Assembly: GCF_902502825.2 (NCBI RefSeq)
Contig: NZ_LR723671.1
Coordinates: 1-64,000, forward strand
DNA from: Pseudorhizobium flavum
Lineage (GTDB): Bacteria > Pseudomonadota > Alphaproteobacteria > Rhizobiales > Rhizobiaceae
DNA length: 64,000 bases
Reading direction: 5' to 3'
Numbering within the stretch: position 1 is the stretch's first letter; each line of letters starts with the position of its first letter. The position numbers were made by a program, and so were the translations under genes. The notes below the pieces were generated by a model. The model searched no databases and was not told the DNA's origin. It saw only the letters and a list, made by a program, of their open reading frames with translations. This document shows, one piece after another, positions 18,894-27,341 of this stretch.

Positions 18894-20129
18894 TCAGGTT
18901 ACTTTTGTTGCGTTGTTGTCGAGTGGTTCGGCGATCACGCCGCGCGCGCGAAGGCTGTCGATGTCCTCCGGCGGCAATCCGAGGCGGGCGATCACGGCCG
19001 CGGTAGCGGCGCCGAGGGCGGGGGCGAGCGTACGGCTTGAGCGCGCAAGGCCGGAGCGGGCGAGCGGGTTGACGAGCTGCGGTCCGAGTGCTCCACGCGG
19101 ATCCTCCGTCCTGTCGAGCAATCCGCGCCCGTGGATATTGTCCGTCCGCAGCGCCTCGTCCGGCGTATAGACCGGCTGGACCGGTATGCCGTGTGCGGTC
19201 AGTTCCGATACGATCCGGTCGCGTGAGCGTGCCGCGCAATAGTCCGTCAGCACCGCTCGGTAGGCGGGACCGTAGTCGCCGTGGCTGCTGAGCCGGTCCT
19301 GCGGCGTCTCCGCGGGGTTGATGAGATCGGGGCGTTTGATCATCGTACAGAACGCTTCCCATAACCGGCTTTCGAGCAGGGCGACCGCGACTGCCCCGCC
19401 GTCGGCGGCCCGGTAAATGGCGTAGCGCGGATTGCCGCCCCAGATTTCCGCGCGCTGGTATCTCGGCTGGCCGCTTTCGCGCGAGAACGCCTCCATCATC
19501 GCCACATTGCTCATGCTGAACAGCGCATCGAACATGGCGATATCGAGATAGGCCCCTTCGCCACTCTTCGAGCGCCGCATGAGGGCGGAAAGGACGCCGA
19601 TGCAGGCGACTGTCGCGGCCGCGTAGTCGGCGGCCTGGAACTGCGGCATGGTCGCCACGCCGCCATGGTTGAGTTCCACGCCCATGATGCCGGTCATGCA
19701 CTGGATCGCTAGGTCGTGGCCCGAGACGGAGGCGAGCGACCCCGTCTGTCCGAAGCCGGTGATCGAGCAATAGACGATATCCGGCTTCACGGCGCGAGCG
19801 GCCCCATAGTCCAGCCCGAGGCTCTTCATCAGGCCGGGCCGGAAGGATTCCACCACCACGTCACTTTCGCCGATCAAGCGGGTGGCAAGCGCATGCCCCT
19901 CCGGCCGCGAGAGGTCGATGGCGACGCTCTCCTTGCCGGTGTTCAGGCTGGCGAAATAGACGCTGCGATCCTCAACCACGGGCGGCTGGTGGCGGCTCAT
20001 GTCGCCCTCGCCTGGCCGCTCCAGCTTCACGACCTCCGCGCCAAGATCCGACAGGAACTGGGTGCACCAGGGGCCGGGCAGCAGCCGGCTGAAGTCCAGT
20101 ACTCTTATGCCTTCTAACGGCAAACCCAT
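18894..20129 (-). CDS. class III CoA-transferase / alpha-methylacyl-CoA racemase family protein
   Basis: The start is placed at 20129 (MGLPLEGIRVLDFSRLLPGP), with a strong GGAGGAG upstream. A longer frame runs through the operator at 20192 and is rejected. The 411 residues match CaiB/Frc proteins: LGAEVVKLERPGEGD, FASLNTGKESVAIDL, then the YCSITGFGQTG block followed by SGHDLAIQCMTGIMG. The latter contains the catalytic Asp position. The preceding His is usual for methylacyl-CoA racemases (GHD), so racemase activity is a real alternative to CoA transfer. It shares a 149-bp divergent region with the SDR gene and is followed by the OYE gene on the same strand, probably as an operon. Confidence 0.85.
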   Translation of the reverse strand: MGLPLEGIRVLDFSRLLPGPWCTQFLSDLGAEVVKLERPGEGDMSRHQPPVVEDRSVYFASLNTGKESVAIDLSRPEGHALATRLIGESDVVVESFRPGLMKSLGLDYGAARAVKPDIVYCSITGFGQTGSLASVSGHDLAIQCMTGIMGVELNHGGVATMPQFQAADYAAATVACIGVLSALMRRSKSGEGAYLDIAMFDALFSMSNVAMMEAFSRESGQPRYQRAEIWGGNPRYAIYRAADGGAVAVALLESRLWEAFCTMIKRPDLINPAETPQDRLSSHGDYGPAYRAVLTDYCAARSRDRIVSELTAHGIPVQPVYTPDEALRTDNIHGRGLLDRTEDPRGALGPQLVNPLARSGLARSSRTLAPALGAATAAVIARLGLPPEDIDSLRARGVIAEPLDNNATKVT

Positions 20130-20191
20130 CGTGTCTCCTCCATTTCTGACCCCCAGGAATTGACATTCCCTGCTGCCTAGCTTATCGAATT

Positions 20192-20203
20192 GGAACATGT
20201 TCC
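20192..20203. promoter_or_regulatory. putative IclR operator, copy 2
   Basis: GGAACATGTTCC is a perfect 12-bp palindrome centred between the divergent CoA-transferase (start 20129) and SDR (start 20279) genes. It can serve both promoters. It matches the sites at 10948, 25393 and 32642. Confidence 0.7.
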
Positions 20204-20278
20204 GTCTACCGGAATTTAACTGTATATTCGGCTCATGAAGCCGGGTTCAAATCAACCGACAGCAAGGGCGGTATCCAA

Positions 20279-21067
20279 ATGGAGCTGGGAGTGAGCGGCA
20301 GGAATGCCATCGTAATCGGAGGGGCGCGCGGCATCGGCTATGCAGTGGCAAGGGAGCTGGGGGCGGCGGGTGCTGCCGTCGCCATCGCGGATATTGACGA
20401 GGCCGCGGCGAATCAGGCCGCGGCGCGCCTTTCAAAGGACGCCGGCGTGGCGACTGTGGGCGTGCGGATGGATGTAAGCGACCTCGACAGCGTGAAGGCG
20501 GGGTTTGGCGCGGCGGGCGCGGCGATCGGCCCGCTCGGCATCGTAGTGAACACTGCCGCTATCGTCGACGACAAGCTTTTCGTTGAATCCACGCCCCAGG
20601 ACTGGCGGCGCATGGTCGATATCTGCCTGCTGGGGCCGATGAACGTGCTGCATGTTGCCCTGCCGTCGATGCGGGCGGAGAAATACGGGCGCGTCGTCTG
20701 TCTCGCTAGCGATTCCGCCCGGGTTGGGCAGGCGCGGCTTTCCTACTACGCGGCGGCGAAGGCCGGCGTCATTGCCCTTGTGAAGTCGGTGGCGCAGGAG
20801 GTCGGACGGGACGGCATCACGCTCAACGTCGTCTCGCCCGGCGCGACCAATACCGAACTGCGCATGAACCGCGAGGCTTCCCTGCGCGCGGAGATAGGCG
20901 AGGAGAAATATGCTGGCCGCCAGGAGAAGGTCCTGCGCATGTATCCCATGCGCCGGATCGGCGAGCCGGAGGACATCTCGGCCATGACGGCCTTCCTCGC
21001 GAGCGACCGCGCCTCCTGGATCACGGGGCAGGTTATTAGTGTCAACGGCGGCTTTGTAATGCCCTGA
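20279..21067 (+). CDS. short-chain dehydrogenase/reductase (3-hydroxyacyl-CoA dehydrogenase type)
   Basis: The 262-residue classical SDR has an NAD(P)-binding GGARGIG at about 14-20 and NTAAI in place of the usual NNAG. The catalytic set is ASDSARVG (Ser) and YYAAAK (Tyr/Lys), with a PGATNTEL loop and the terminal GQVISVNGG. The Asp in VAIADID after strand 2 favours NAD over NADP. The ASDSARVG...YYAAAK region resembles BadH-type 2-hydroxycyclohexanecarboxyl-CoA dehydrogenases, which is notable because a BadI-like gene lies at 30520. It heads an operon with the acyl-CoA dehydrogenase (10-bp gap) and the CoA-transferase fusion. Confidence 0.88.
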   Translation: MELGVSGRNAIVIGGARGIGYAVARELGAAGAAVAIADIDEAAANQAAARLSKDAGVATVGVRMDVSDLDSVKAGFGAAGAAIGPLGIVVNTAAIVDDKLFVESTPQDWRRMVDICLLGPMNVLHVALPSMRAEKYGRVVCLASDSARVGQARLSYYAAAKAGVIALVKSVAQEVGRDGITLNVVSPGATNTELRMNREASLRAEIGEEKYAGRQEKVLRMYPMRRIGEPEDISAMTAFLASDRASWITGQVISVNGGFVMP

Positions 21068-21077
21068 GGCGGATGAA

Positions 21078-22232
21078 ATGAATTTCGAACTGACTACCGA
21101 ACAGAAGCAGCTTCAGGATAGCGCCCGCGAAATGTCACGGCGCGATATCGAGCCCATCCTCAAGCACCACGACCCGGACAAGCCCTTGCCGAAGGAGGCC
21201 ATGCTCGAGATCTTCGCCTTTCTGGCAAGGATGGGACTTCTGGCGCCACGCCTGCCGGAGGAGCATGGTGGGGCCGGCCTGAAAATGCTGGATTACGGGC
21301 TGATCTTCGAGCAGCTTCCGCCGGTTGTCGCCATCGCGCTTCTAGCGCAGGATGTGACGATCTCCCGCATCTTTGCCGAATCGAGCGAGGAGCAGCGCGA
21401 GCGCCTGCTGCCCTCGCTGGTCGACGGCACCCGCATCTGCTGCACCGGCACGACGGAACCGGATGCAGGCTCGAACCCACGCGAGGTGCGTACGCGCGCC
21501 GTGGAGGATGCCGACGGGTTCGTGGTGACCGGCCGCAAGATGTGGATCTCCAATGCGGCGATCTGCGACGTCATCAACATCACCTGCATCGACGGTGTCG
21601 ACGAGAAGGGCCGCGGCCGTATCCGCCGCCTGGTGGTCGACAGCGCGGAATCCGCCTTCACGACGGCGGAAATTCCCTGCCTCGGCCTGCGCCAGGGCCA
21701 TCTCGGCGAGGTGCTGTTCGAGGGCTGCCGCGTGCCGAAGCGCAATGCGCTCGGCGCCTCCGGCGATGCGGCGCGCGTCCTCACCCTGACCTGGAACGCC
21801 AACCGGCCCCTCGTCGGGCTTTCTGCAGTCAACATGGCGCAGAAGGCGTTCGACGCGGCGCTCGGCTATGCCGGCACACGCAAGCAATTCGGCAAGCTAA
21901 TCGGCGGCCACCAGCTCGTCCAGTCGCGCCTCGCGGAAATCGATGCGCAGATCACCACGAGCCGCCTGCTCTGCTATGCCGCGCTCGACGCTATCGACCA
22001 GGGCCACCGTGCGAACGGTTCCTCGGCCATGGCCAAGCGCTATTCCACCACCGCCTGCGAGCGGGCCATCACCGAAGCCATGCAATTGCACGGCGCGATG
22101 GGCGTGGCGCGCGAGACCGGTCTGGAGCAGCTCTACCGCGACGTGCGGATGCTGCCCATTCCGGACGGCGCCAACAACATCCTCGAACTGATCCAGGGGC
22201 GCGAGCTGACCGGGCTGGATGCATTCCGGTAA
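21078..22232 (+). CDS. acyl-CoA dehydrogenase
   Basis: The 384-residue protein has the usual ACAD order: FLARMGLLAPRLPEEHGGAG, the FAD contact CTGTTEPDAGSNPREVRTRA, GRKMWISNAAICD, GYAGTRKQFGKLIGGHQLVQ and AMQLHGAMGVARETGLEQLYRD. At the place where short- and medium-chain enzymes have the catalytic Glu (YEGT) this one reads PDGANNILELI, so the base would be Asp or lie elsewhere. Electrons would pass to the ETF pair encoded downstream. It lies between the SDR and the CoA-transferase fusion in one operon. Substrate unknown. Confidence 0.9.
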   Translation: MNFELTTEQKQLQDSAREMSRRDIEPILKHHDPDKPLPKEAMLEIFAFLARMGLLAPRLPEEHGGAGLKMLDYGLIFEQLPPVVAIALLAQDVTISRIFAESSEEQRERLLPSLVDGTRICCTGTTEPDAGSNPREVRTRAVEDADGFVVTGRKMWISNAAICDVINITCIDGVDEKGRGRIRRLVVDSAESAFTTAEIPCLGLRQGHLGEVLFEGCRVPKRNALGASGDAARVLTLTWNANRPLVGLSAVNMAQKAFDAALGYAGTRKQFGKLIGGHQLVQSRLAEIDAQITTSRLLCYAALDAIDQGHRANGSSAMAKRYSTTACERAITEAMQLHGAMGVARETGLEQLYRDVRMLPIPDGANNILELIQGRELTGLDAFR

Positions 22233-22260
22233 CCGCCGGCATCCGGAAAGGGGGAGGACC

Positions 22261-24357
22261 ATGGAGAGCATATCGGATGAATGGCTGGCCGGCCGTCTCG
22301 TCGTCGAGATCGGCGGGCGCGTTTCGGCCGGGGTCTGCGGAACGATGCTGGCGCAGGCGGGGGCGACGGTGGTGTTCGTGGAGCCCCGTGACGGGGGAAC
22401 GCGGACGGGCAAGTTCTGCAGCCGCGACCTGTTCGCCGCGGGCAAGCGCAGCCTTGCCGTTTCGCCGGAAAATGCCGAGGATCGGGCGCTGCTCGAAAGG
22501 CTGCTGCGCAGGGCCGATCTCGTCTTGACCTCCAGCGATTGGGATTTCGACGGCGGGCTGCCCGCGCTCGACATCTCCGCCAGTGCGACGGTCTGCAACT
22601 TCACCGCCATGGGCGTGGATCACGACGAAAGAGGCCTCAGCGAGGCCGATGTGCAGCTTCTGTCAGGAGTCGCCCATACCAGCGGGTTTCCCGACGGTCC
22701 CCCGGTGGCGCTGCGCGTGCCGATCCTCGAATATTCGGCCGGCGTCTATGGCGCGGGTGCATGCGTTGCTGCGCTCGCCGCCATGCGCGCTGCTGGGCAG
22801 CCGCAGCGGATTGAGGTTTCCCTCTTCGAATGCGCGCTCAACGCGCTACTCTCGTTCCTGCCGAGCGTCTTTCAGGGCGTAGATCCCGGCCGGCTGGGCA
22901 ATGGACATCCCATGTCCGCGCCTTGGAACGCCTACCGGACCAAGGATGGCTGGCTGTTGTTCTGCTCGGCCTCTGATGTGCATTGGCAGCGCTTCTGCGC
23001 CTTACTCGGCCGGCCGGATCTGGCCGAGGACGAGCGCTTCCGGCGAGTCGCCGACCGCGCGCACCATCGTGGCGAGGTGGATGCGATCGTTTCGCAATGG
23101 ACGCAGGATCACGATACGGCGACCTGCATCCGCCTGCTGAGCGGGGCCGGTCTTGCAGGCGGCGAAATCGTACCCTTGGACAAGCTGAAGGAAGAGGCGA
23201 ATGTCCGCCACCGCGGCGCCATCATTGCGGCGACGGCGCCCGGCACGGAGCGGCAGATGGATTTTCCGCAATCCGTCCTCAGAGCGAGGAACGAGAATGT
23301 CCCGCCGCCGCCCGTTATTCCGGTGCCGGATGCGGACCGGGCCTGGCTGGCGGACACCGAGTTCGTGCCGATGCTGCAAGGCGGGCAGATACCGGATGCG
23401 GCTGGCAGGTTGCCGCTGGAAAGTGTCCGCGTCATCGAGATTGGACAGTTCACCACGGCGCCGCTTTGCGCTCGGCACCTTGCCATGTATGGTGCGGATG
23501 TCATGAAGGTGGAACCGCTCTCCGGCGATGCAGCCAGGGAATGGGCGCCCATGGTGGATGGGCTCAGCCTGTTCTTCGCGCTGAGCAACAGCGGCAAGAC
23601 CTGTTACAAGGCTGACCTGAAGTCGCCGGATGGGCTGAAGAAGTTCAAAGACCTCATCCGCGGCGCCGATGTGCTGGTGGAAAATATGAAGCCCGGCTCG
23701 CTTGCAGCGCTCGGGCTCGACGTCGAGAAGCTGATGGCCATCAACCCGTCGCTGATCTATTGCCCGATCACCGGCTTCGGCAACGTCTCCGCCTATCCCA
23801 GCCGCCCAGCCTTCGATACCGTGGTGCAGGCGATGTCCGGCATGATGGATGCCAACGCGGTCGATGGCATGCCGCTGAAGGCGGGCGTCTCGGTCTGCGA
23901 TTTCATGGGCGGGGAAGTCGCGATCTTCGCGATCCTCGCCGCGCTCCACCACCGCGAGCGCACGGGCCTCGGCACGGTTTTCGACCTGTCCATGCAGGAT
24001 ATCGCCGTCTGGATGACCGCGAGCATGTGGGGCAAGAGACCGGCGGAGGGGCAGGGCATGCTGCGCTGCCGCGACGGTTATGTGCGGGCGGGCTCCGGCT
24101 TGGTCCCGGAAGCGGAGGCACTGGAAAGGATGACGCGGGACGAGGCCGTCGCCTTCTTGGCCGAAAGGGGCGTGCGGGCGGTGCCGGCCCGCTCCGTCGC
24201 CGAGGCGCTTCATTCCCCGCGTGCCAAGGCGCTCGGCCTCGTGCGCATGGAGAAGAACCGCCACGGGAACGACATGCCGCAACTGGCATCGCCGGTGCGG
24301 ATGTCGCCGACCGGGTTGCGGTCGATCCGCCTGCCGGAGGCGACGATCGATCTCTAG
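22261..24357 (+). CDS. double-domain class III CoA-transferase (CaiB/Frc) fusion
   Basis: Start at 22261 (MESISDEWLAGRLVVEIGG), after GGGGGAGGACC. The 698 residues contain two CaiB/Frc-type units. The first (about 1-370) is divergent and shows no clear catalytic Asp (VCNFTAMGVDHDERG region). The second (from about 390, LESVRVIEIGQFTTAPLCAR) has the full signature YCPITGFGNVS, then RPAFDTVVQAMSGMM with the expected Asp. Single CoA-transferases of this class work as interlocked dimers, so the fusion may be an internal pseudo-dimer with one active site. It would transfer CoA to a free acid, activating it. Last gene of the SDR operon. Confidence 0.88.
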   Translation: MESISDEWLAGRLVVEIGGRVSAGVCGTMLAQAGATVVFVEPRDGGTRTGKFCSRDLFAAGKRSLAVSPENAEDRALLERLLRRADLVLTSSDWDFDGGLPALDISASATVCNFTAMGVDHDERGLSEADVQLLSGVAHTSGFPDGPPVALRVPILEYSAGVYGAGACVAALAAMRAAGQPQRIEVSLFECALNALLSFLPSVFQGVDPGRLGNGHPMSAPWNAYRTKDGWLLFCSASDVHWQRFCALLGRPDLAEDERFRRVADRAHHRGEVDAIVSQWTQDHDTATCIRLLSGAGLAGGEIVPLDKLKEEANVRHRGAIIAATAPGTERQMDFPQSVLRARNENVPPPPVIPVPDADRAWLADTEFVPMLQGGQIPDAAGRLPLESVRVIEIGQFTTAPLCARHLAMYGADVMKVEPLSGDAAREWAPMVDGLSLFFALSNSGKTCYKADLKSPDGLKKFKDLIRGADVLVENMKPGSLAALGLDVEKLMAINPSLIYCPITGFGNVSAYPSRPAFDTVVQAMSGMMDANAVDGMPLKAGVSVCDFMGGEVAIFAILAALHHRERTGLGTVFDLSMQDIAVWMTASMWGKRPAEGQGMLRCRDGYVRAGSGLVPEAEALERMTRDEAVAFLAERGVRAVPARSVAEALHSPRAKALGLVRMEKNRHGNDMPQLASPVRMSPTGLRSIRLPEATIDL

Positions 24358-24367
24358 GAGGATATCG

Positions 24368-24391
24368 GCGGCGCGCGCGAAGGGGCGCCGC
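24368..24391. terminator. possible terminator hairpin between convergent genes
   Basis: Arms GCGGCGC and GCGCCGC with a 10-nt loop lie between the CoA-transferase fusion and the convergent IclR gene. There is no T-tract, so it is only a candidate. Confidence 0.35.
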
Positions 24392-24395
24392 GTGG

Positions 24396-25151
24396 TCAGG
24401 GCTTGAGGGCGGCGAAAGGCGGCAGGCGGTTGACCAGCCGGCTTCCCGCAAGCTGCGACACCTTCAGCGCGCCGGGCAGGAGATGGGCTATGATCGCGTC
24501 GCGATTGGAAACGATGCGGCTCGCCGGGCCGTAGACGCCGATCGAATAGATGCAGCGATCCTTCATGTCGAAGAGCGGAGCGGCGATACCCGCCGATCCC
24601 TTGACGCGGAAATCGGTCGTTGCCGCATAGCCCTTCTCAAGGACCTCGGCGACGGCGCTGTGCATCGTCTCGGCATTTTCGGGATGGGTCTTGAGATAGG
24701 CTTCCAGCGCCTCCGGATCGTAGGCCAGGAAAACGATGCCCGTCGCGGCGGTGTAGCGCGGATTGCGCTCGCCGCGCTTGAGGACGAGTTGCAGCTGATG
24801 CTTGCATTCGACGGTATCAACGATGATGCGGTCGTCGCCGTTGATCCAGCTCAGCGCAACGGTTTCGCCTGTCGCCTCGGCGATCTCCTCCAGATAGGGC
24901 CGGGCAAGCCGCACCATGTCGGAATCGATGCGAACGCTGTCGGCAAGGCGCAGCACCTTCAGCGACAGTTCGAATTTCAGGTCGGCGGTGTTGATGACAT
25001 AGCCGTAGTCGACGAGTGCCTGGAGGATGCGGAAGACCGTGGTCTTCGGCAGCTTCAGCCGGGAGCAGATTTCGCTGAGACTTTGCGACGGCCGGTCCGG
25101 CTCGAAACAATCCAGTACGCTGAGCGCTCGCTCGATCGATCGTATGCTCAT
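24396..25151 (-). CDS. IclR-family transcriptional regulator 2
   Basis: I use the ATG at 25151 (MSIRSIERALSVLDCFEPDRP); upstream in-frame sequence to 25355 lacks family similarity. The 251-residue protein has a winged helix (QSLSEICSRLKLPKTTVFRIL) and an effector domain (ALSWINGDDRIIVDTVE, then RYTAATGIVFLAY and GYAATTDFRVKGSAGIAAPL). It is divergent from the large catabolic operon that starts at 25508. The 32-bp palindrome at 25383-25414 lies between them, so it most likely controls its own promoter and that operon. The same site type at three other promoters makes it the best candidate for the island-wide regulator. Confidence 0.92.
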   Translation of the reverse strand: MSIRSIERALSVLDCFEPDRPSQSLSEICSRLKLPKTTVFRILQALVDYGYVINTADLKFELSLKVLRLADSVRIDSDMVRLARPYLEEIAEATGETVALSWINGDDRIIVDTVECKHQLQLVLKRGERNPRYTAATGIVFLAYDPEALEAYLKTHPENAETMHSAVAEVLEKGYAATTDFRVKGSAGIAAPLFDMKDRCIYSIGVYGPASRIVSNRDAIIAHLLPGALKVSQLAGSRLVNRLPPFAALKP

Positions 25152-25382
25152 GGGAAGGACCTCTGCTTCTTGGACGTTGGGCGCTTCGACGCGAATACTT
25201 CCTGCACCTGTTTTGCTTCTTCCGTGCCCGAGGCCGGGCGTACACACATTTTTAAAGAATGCAACCACGAAGAGTGAATCGCTTCCCACAAGGGCAGTTT
25301 GGCGCCTGCCCTTCGGCGCGTGGAGGCCCGGGGCTTCCGCACGGCGGTCTTCCACCGACCTTTATCACCCCGACATTAGCGC

Positions 25383-25414
25383 ACATAAAAACGGAATGCA
25401 TTCCGTTTTTATGT
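25383..25414. promoter_or_regulatory. 32-bp perfect palindrome containing IclR operator copy 3
   Basis: Every base from 25383 to 25414 pairs in the inverted repeat; the half-site is ACATAAAAACGGAATG. The core GGAATGCATTCC (25393-25404) matches the other three sites. It lies in the 356-bp divergent region between IclR 2 and the enoyl-CoA hydratase operon, about 93 bp before the latter's start codon. Nothing else in that region is recognisable. Confidence 0.78.
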
Positions 25415-25507
25415 TTACGCGGCGTTTGTCTTGCTCTAATGTGCATCCATCGAACGACGGAGGACTGCGGAAAGCGCCGCTTTGGAGCGGCGTGCGGGAG
25501 GAAGCGG

Positions 25508-26302
25508 ATGCGCGATCAATACGAGACATTGAAGCTGGAAAGGGTCGACGAGAATGTGCTCGTCGTGACGCTGAACCGCCCCCATGCCGGCAATTCCACC
25601 AATACCCAGATGGGGCTGGATTTTCTGGACCTCTGGACGAACCTCTACATCGACCAGGAGAACATCCGCTGCATTGTGCTCACGGGGGCAGGGGAGAAGA
25701 TTTTTGCTGCTGGCGGCGACCTCAAGGAGCGCAACGGCATGACGCCGGAGCAGTGGAAGCGGCAGCACAATCTGTTCGAGCGGGCACGCCAGGCGCTCCA
25801 GCAATGCCCGGTCCCGATCGTCGCCGCCGTCAACGGCGCGGCGCGCGGCGGCGGCACGGAAACGGCGCTCAGCTGCGATTTCGTCTATGCCGCCGAGCAT
25901 GCGACCTTCGCGCTGACAGAAGTGAAGCTTGGCATCATTCCGGGCGGCATGGGCACGCAGAACCTGCCGCGCGCCGTCGGCGTGCGGCGGGCGAAGGAAA
26001 TCGTGCTCACGGGCGAGCCCTTCACCGCGCAGGAGGCGCATGACTGGGGCATGGTCAACAAGGTCTGCGTGCGCGAGCGGCTGATGGACGAGGCGCTCGC
26101 GGTGGCGCGCACCATCGCCGGCAATGCGCCGCTTGCCGTCGTCCAGGCTAAGAAGTCGCTGACCATGGCGACCCAGGTCGACATGTTCAATGGCTACGCC
26201 TTCGAGATCGAGGCCTACAATCAGCTGGTCGGTACGCAGGATCGTTACGAGGGCGTGCTGGCCTTCAACGAAAAGCGCAAGGCGAATTTCAAGGGACGAT
26301 GA
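25508..26302 (+). CDS. enoyl-CoA hydratase (3-methylglutaconyl-CoA hydratase candidate)
   Basis: Start at the ATG at 25508 with GGGAGGA upstream; the longer frame back to 25259 crosses the palindrome and is rejected. The 264-residue crotonase has the oxyanion-hole sequence FAAGGDLKERNG and both catalytic Glu positions (RGGGTETALSCDF and LTEVKLGIIPGGMGTQ). The TEVKLGIIPGG pattern and the HMG-CoA-lyase-type gene next door suggest hydration of 3-methylglutaconyl-CoA to HMG-CoA, but this is inference. First gene of the operon; its C-terminus RKANFKGR is typical of the family. Confidence 0.88.
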   Translation: MRDQYETLKLERVDENVLVVTLNRPHAGNSTNTQMGLDFLDLWTNLYIDQENIRCIVLTGAGEKIFAAGGDLKERNGMTPEQWKRQHNLFERARQALQQCPVPIVAAVNGAARGGGTETALSCDFVYAAEHATFALTEVKLGIIPGGMGTQNLPRAVGVRRAKEIVLTGEPFTAQEAHDWGMVNKVCVRERLMDEALAVARTIAGNAPLAVVQAKKSLTMATQVDMFNGYAFEIEAYNQLVGTQDRYEGVLAFNEKRKANFKGR

Positions 26303-26398
26303 CAATCCGTCCCTGATCCCGGCCCGCCGGCCGGACCGTATACTCAAAATGACAGCTTGCGACGGCTGCCCGGACGGGCAGGCCCCGGGAGGATGCTT

Positions 26399-27337
26399 AT
26401 GGAAATCGATGTCGTGTGCCGCGAGGTGGGCCCGCGCGATGGCTTGCAGATCGTCGGTACGTTCTTTCCGACGGAGGAGAAGATCCGCTGGATCGAAGCG
26501 GAGGCGGCGGCGGGCGTCCGCTCCATCCAGGTCTGTTCCTTCGTCTCACCGAGGCTCATTCCGCAGTTCCGCGATGCCGTGGAGGTGGCCAAGGCCTCGC
26601 TCGCCATGACGGGGCTCGAGCCCTCCGTGCTGGTTCCCAACCTGAAGGGCGCGGAAATCGCGGTGGAGCTCGGCGTGAGGGATATCGGCTTCATGGCCTC
26701 GGTGAGCGAGAAGCACAGCCAAGCCAATCTGCGCCGCTCGCGGGCCGAAGGCGTCGAGGAATTCCGCCGTATCGTCGCCTTTCGTGATGGATTGCCCCCG
26801 GAAAAGCGCTTCAAGCTGGCCTCCGGCCTTTCCACGGCCTTCGGCTGCTCACTCCAGGGCAGGGTTTCGCAGCGAGAGGTGCTCGATCTTGCCGGCGCGT
26901 TCGTCGAGGCCGGGACGGACATGCTGTCGGTCGCCGATACGGTCGGCTATGCCGAGCCATTCGAGGTCAAGGCGCTGATGACGGAGTTCGTCCGCCAGTT
27001 CGGCAAGAGTGCGGATATCCTCGCGCATTTCCACGACACACGCGGGCTCGGCCTTGCCAATTGTTTTGCCGCCTACGAGGCGGGCTGCCGCAGCTTCGAC
27101 GGATGCCTCGCCGGCCTCGGCGGCTGCCCCTATGCGCCGAACTCGACCGGCAACGTCGTCTTCGAGGACATGGTTTTCCTGTTCGAGGCGGCGGGCATCC
27201 GCACGGGCATCGACCTCGACCGCCTTGTACCCATTCGCGAGATCCTCGCGCGAAACCTGCCCGGCGAGCCGCTGCACGGGGCCTATGCCAAGGCGGGCCC
27301 GCGTTCAATGCCTGACAGAAATCGGATCTCGGAGTAA
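26399..27337 (+). CDS. hydroxymethylglutaryl-CoA lyase-type enzyme
   Basis: Start chosen at 26399 (MEIDVVCREVGPRDGLQ), 6 bp after GGGAGG; the ATG at 26393 is too close. The 312-residue TIM-barrel protein has the metal and substrate residues of the HMGL family: VGPRDGLQ (about 9-16), HFHDTRGLGLAN, and the cysteine loop GLGGCPYAPNSTGN with the catalytic Cys. The reaction would be cleavage of HMG-CoA or a close 3-hydroxy-3-methylacyl-CoA to acetyl-CoA and an acetoacetate-type product. No methylcrotonyl-CoA carboxylase genes are present, so this is not a standard leucine operon. Confidence 0.9.
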   Translation: MEIDVVCREVGPRDGLQIVGTFFPTEEKIRWIEAEAAAGVRSIQVCSFVSPRLIPQFRDAVEVAKASLAMTGLEPSVLVPNLKGAEIAVELGVRDIGFMASVSEKHSQANLRRSRAEGVEEFRRIVAFRDGLPPEKRFKLASGLSTAFGCSLQGRVSQREVLDLAGAFVEAGTDMLSVADTVGYAEPFEVKALMTEFVRQFGKSADILAHFHDTRGLGLANCFAAYEAGCRSFDGCLAGLGGCPYAPNSTGNVVFEDMVFLFEAAGIRTGIDLDRLVPIREILARNLPGEPLHGAYAKAGPRSMPDRNRISE

Positions 27338-27341
27338 GAAG

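Noticed and set aside
25508..27337. Standard leucine degradation operon
   Set aside because: HMG-CoA-lyase type and hydratase are present, but both methylcrotonyl-CoA carboxylase subunits are missing.
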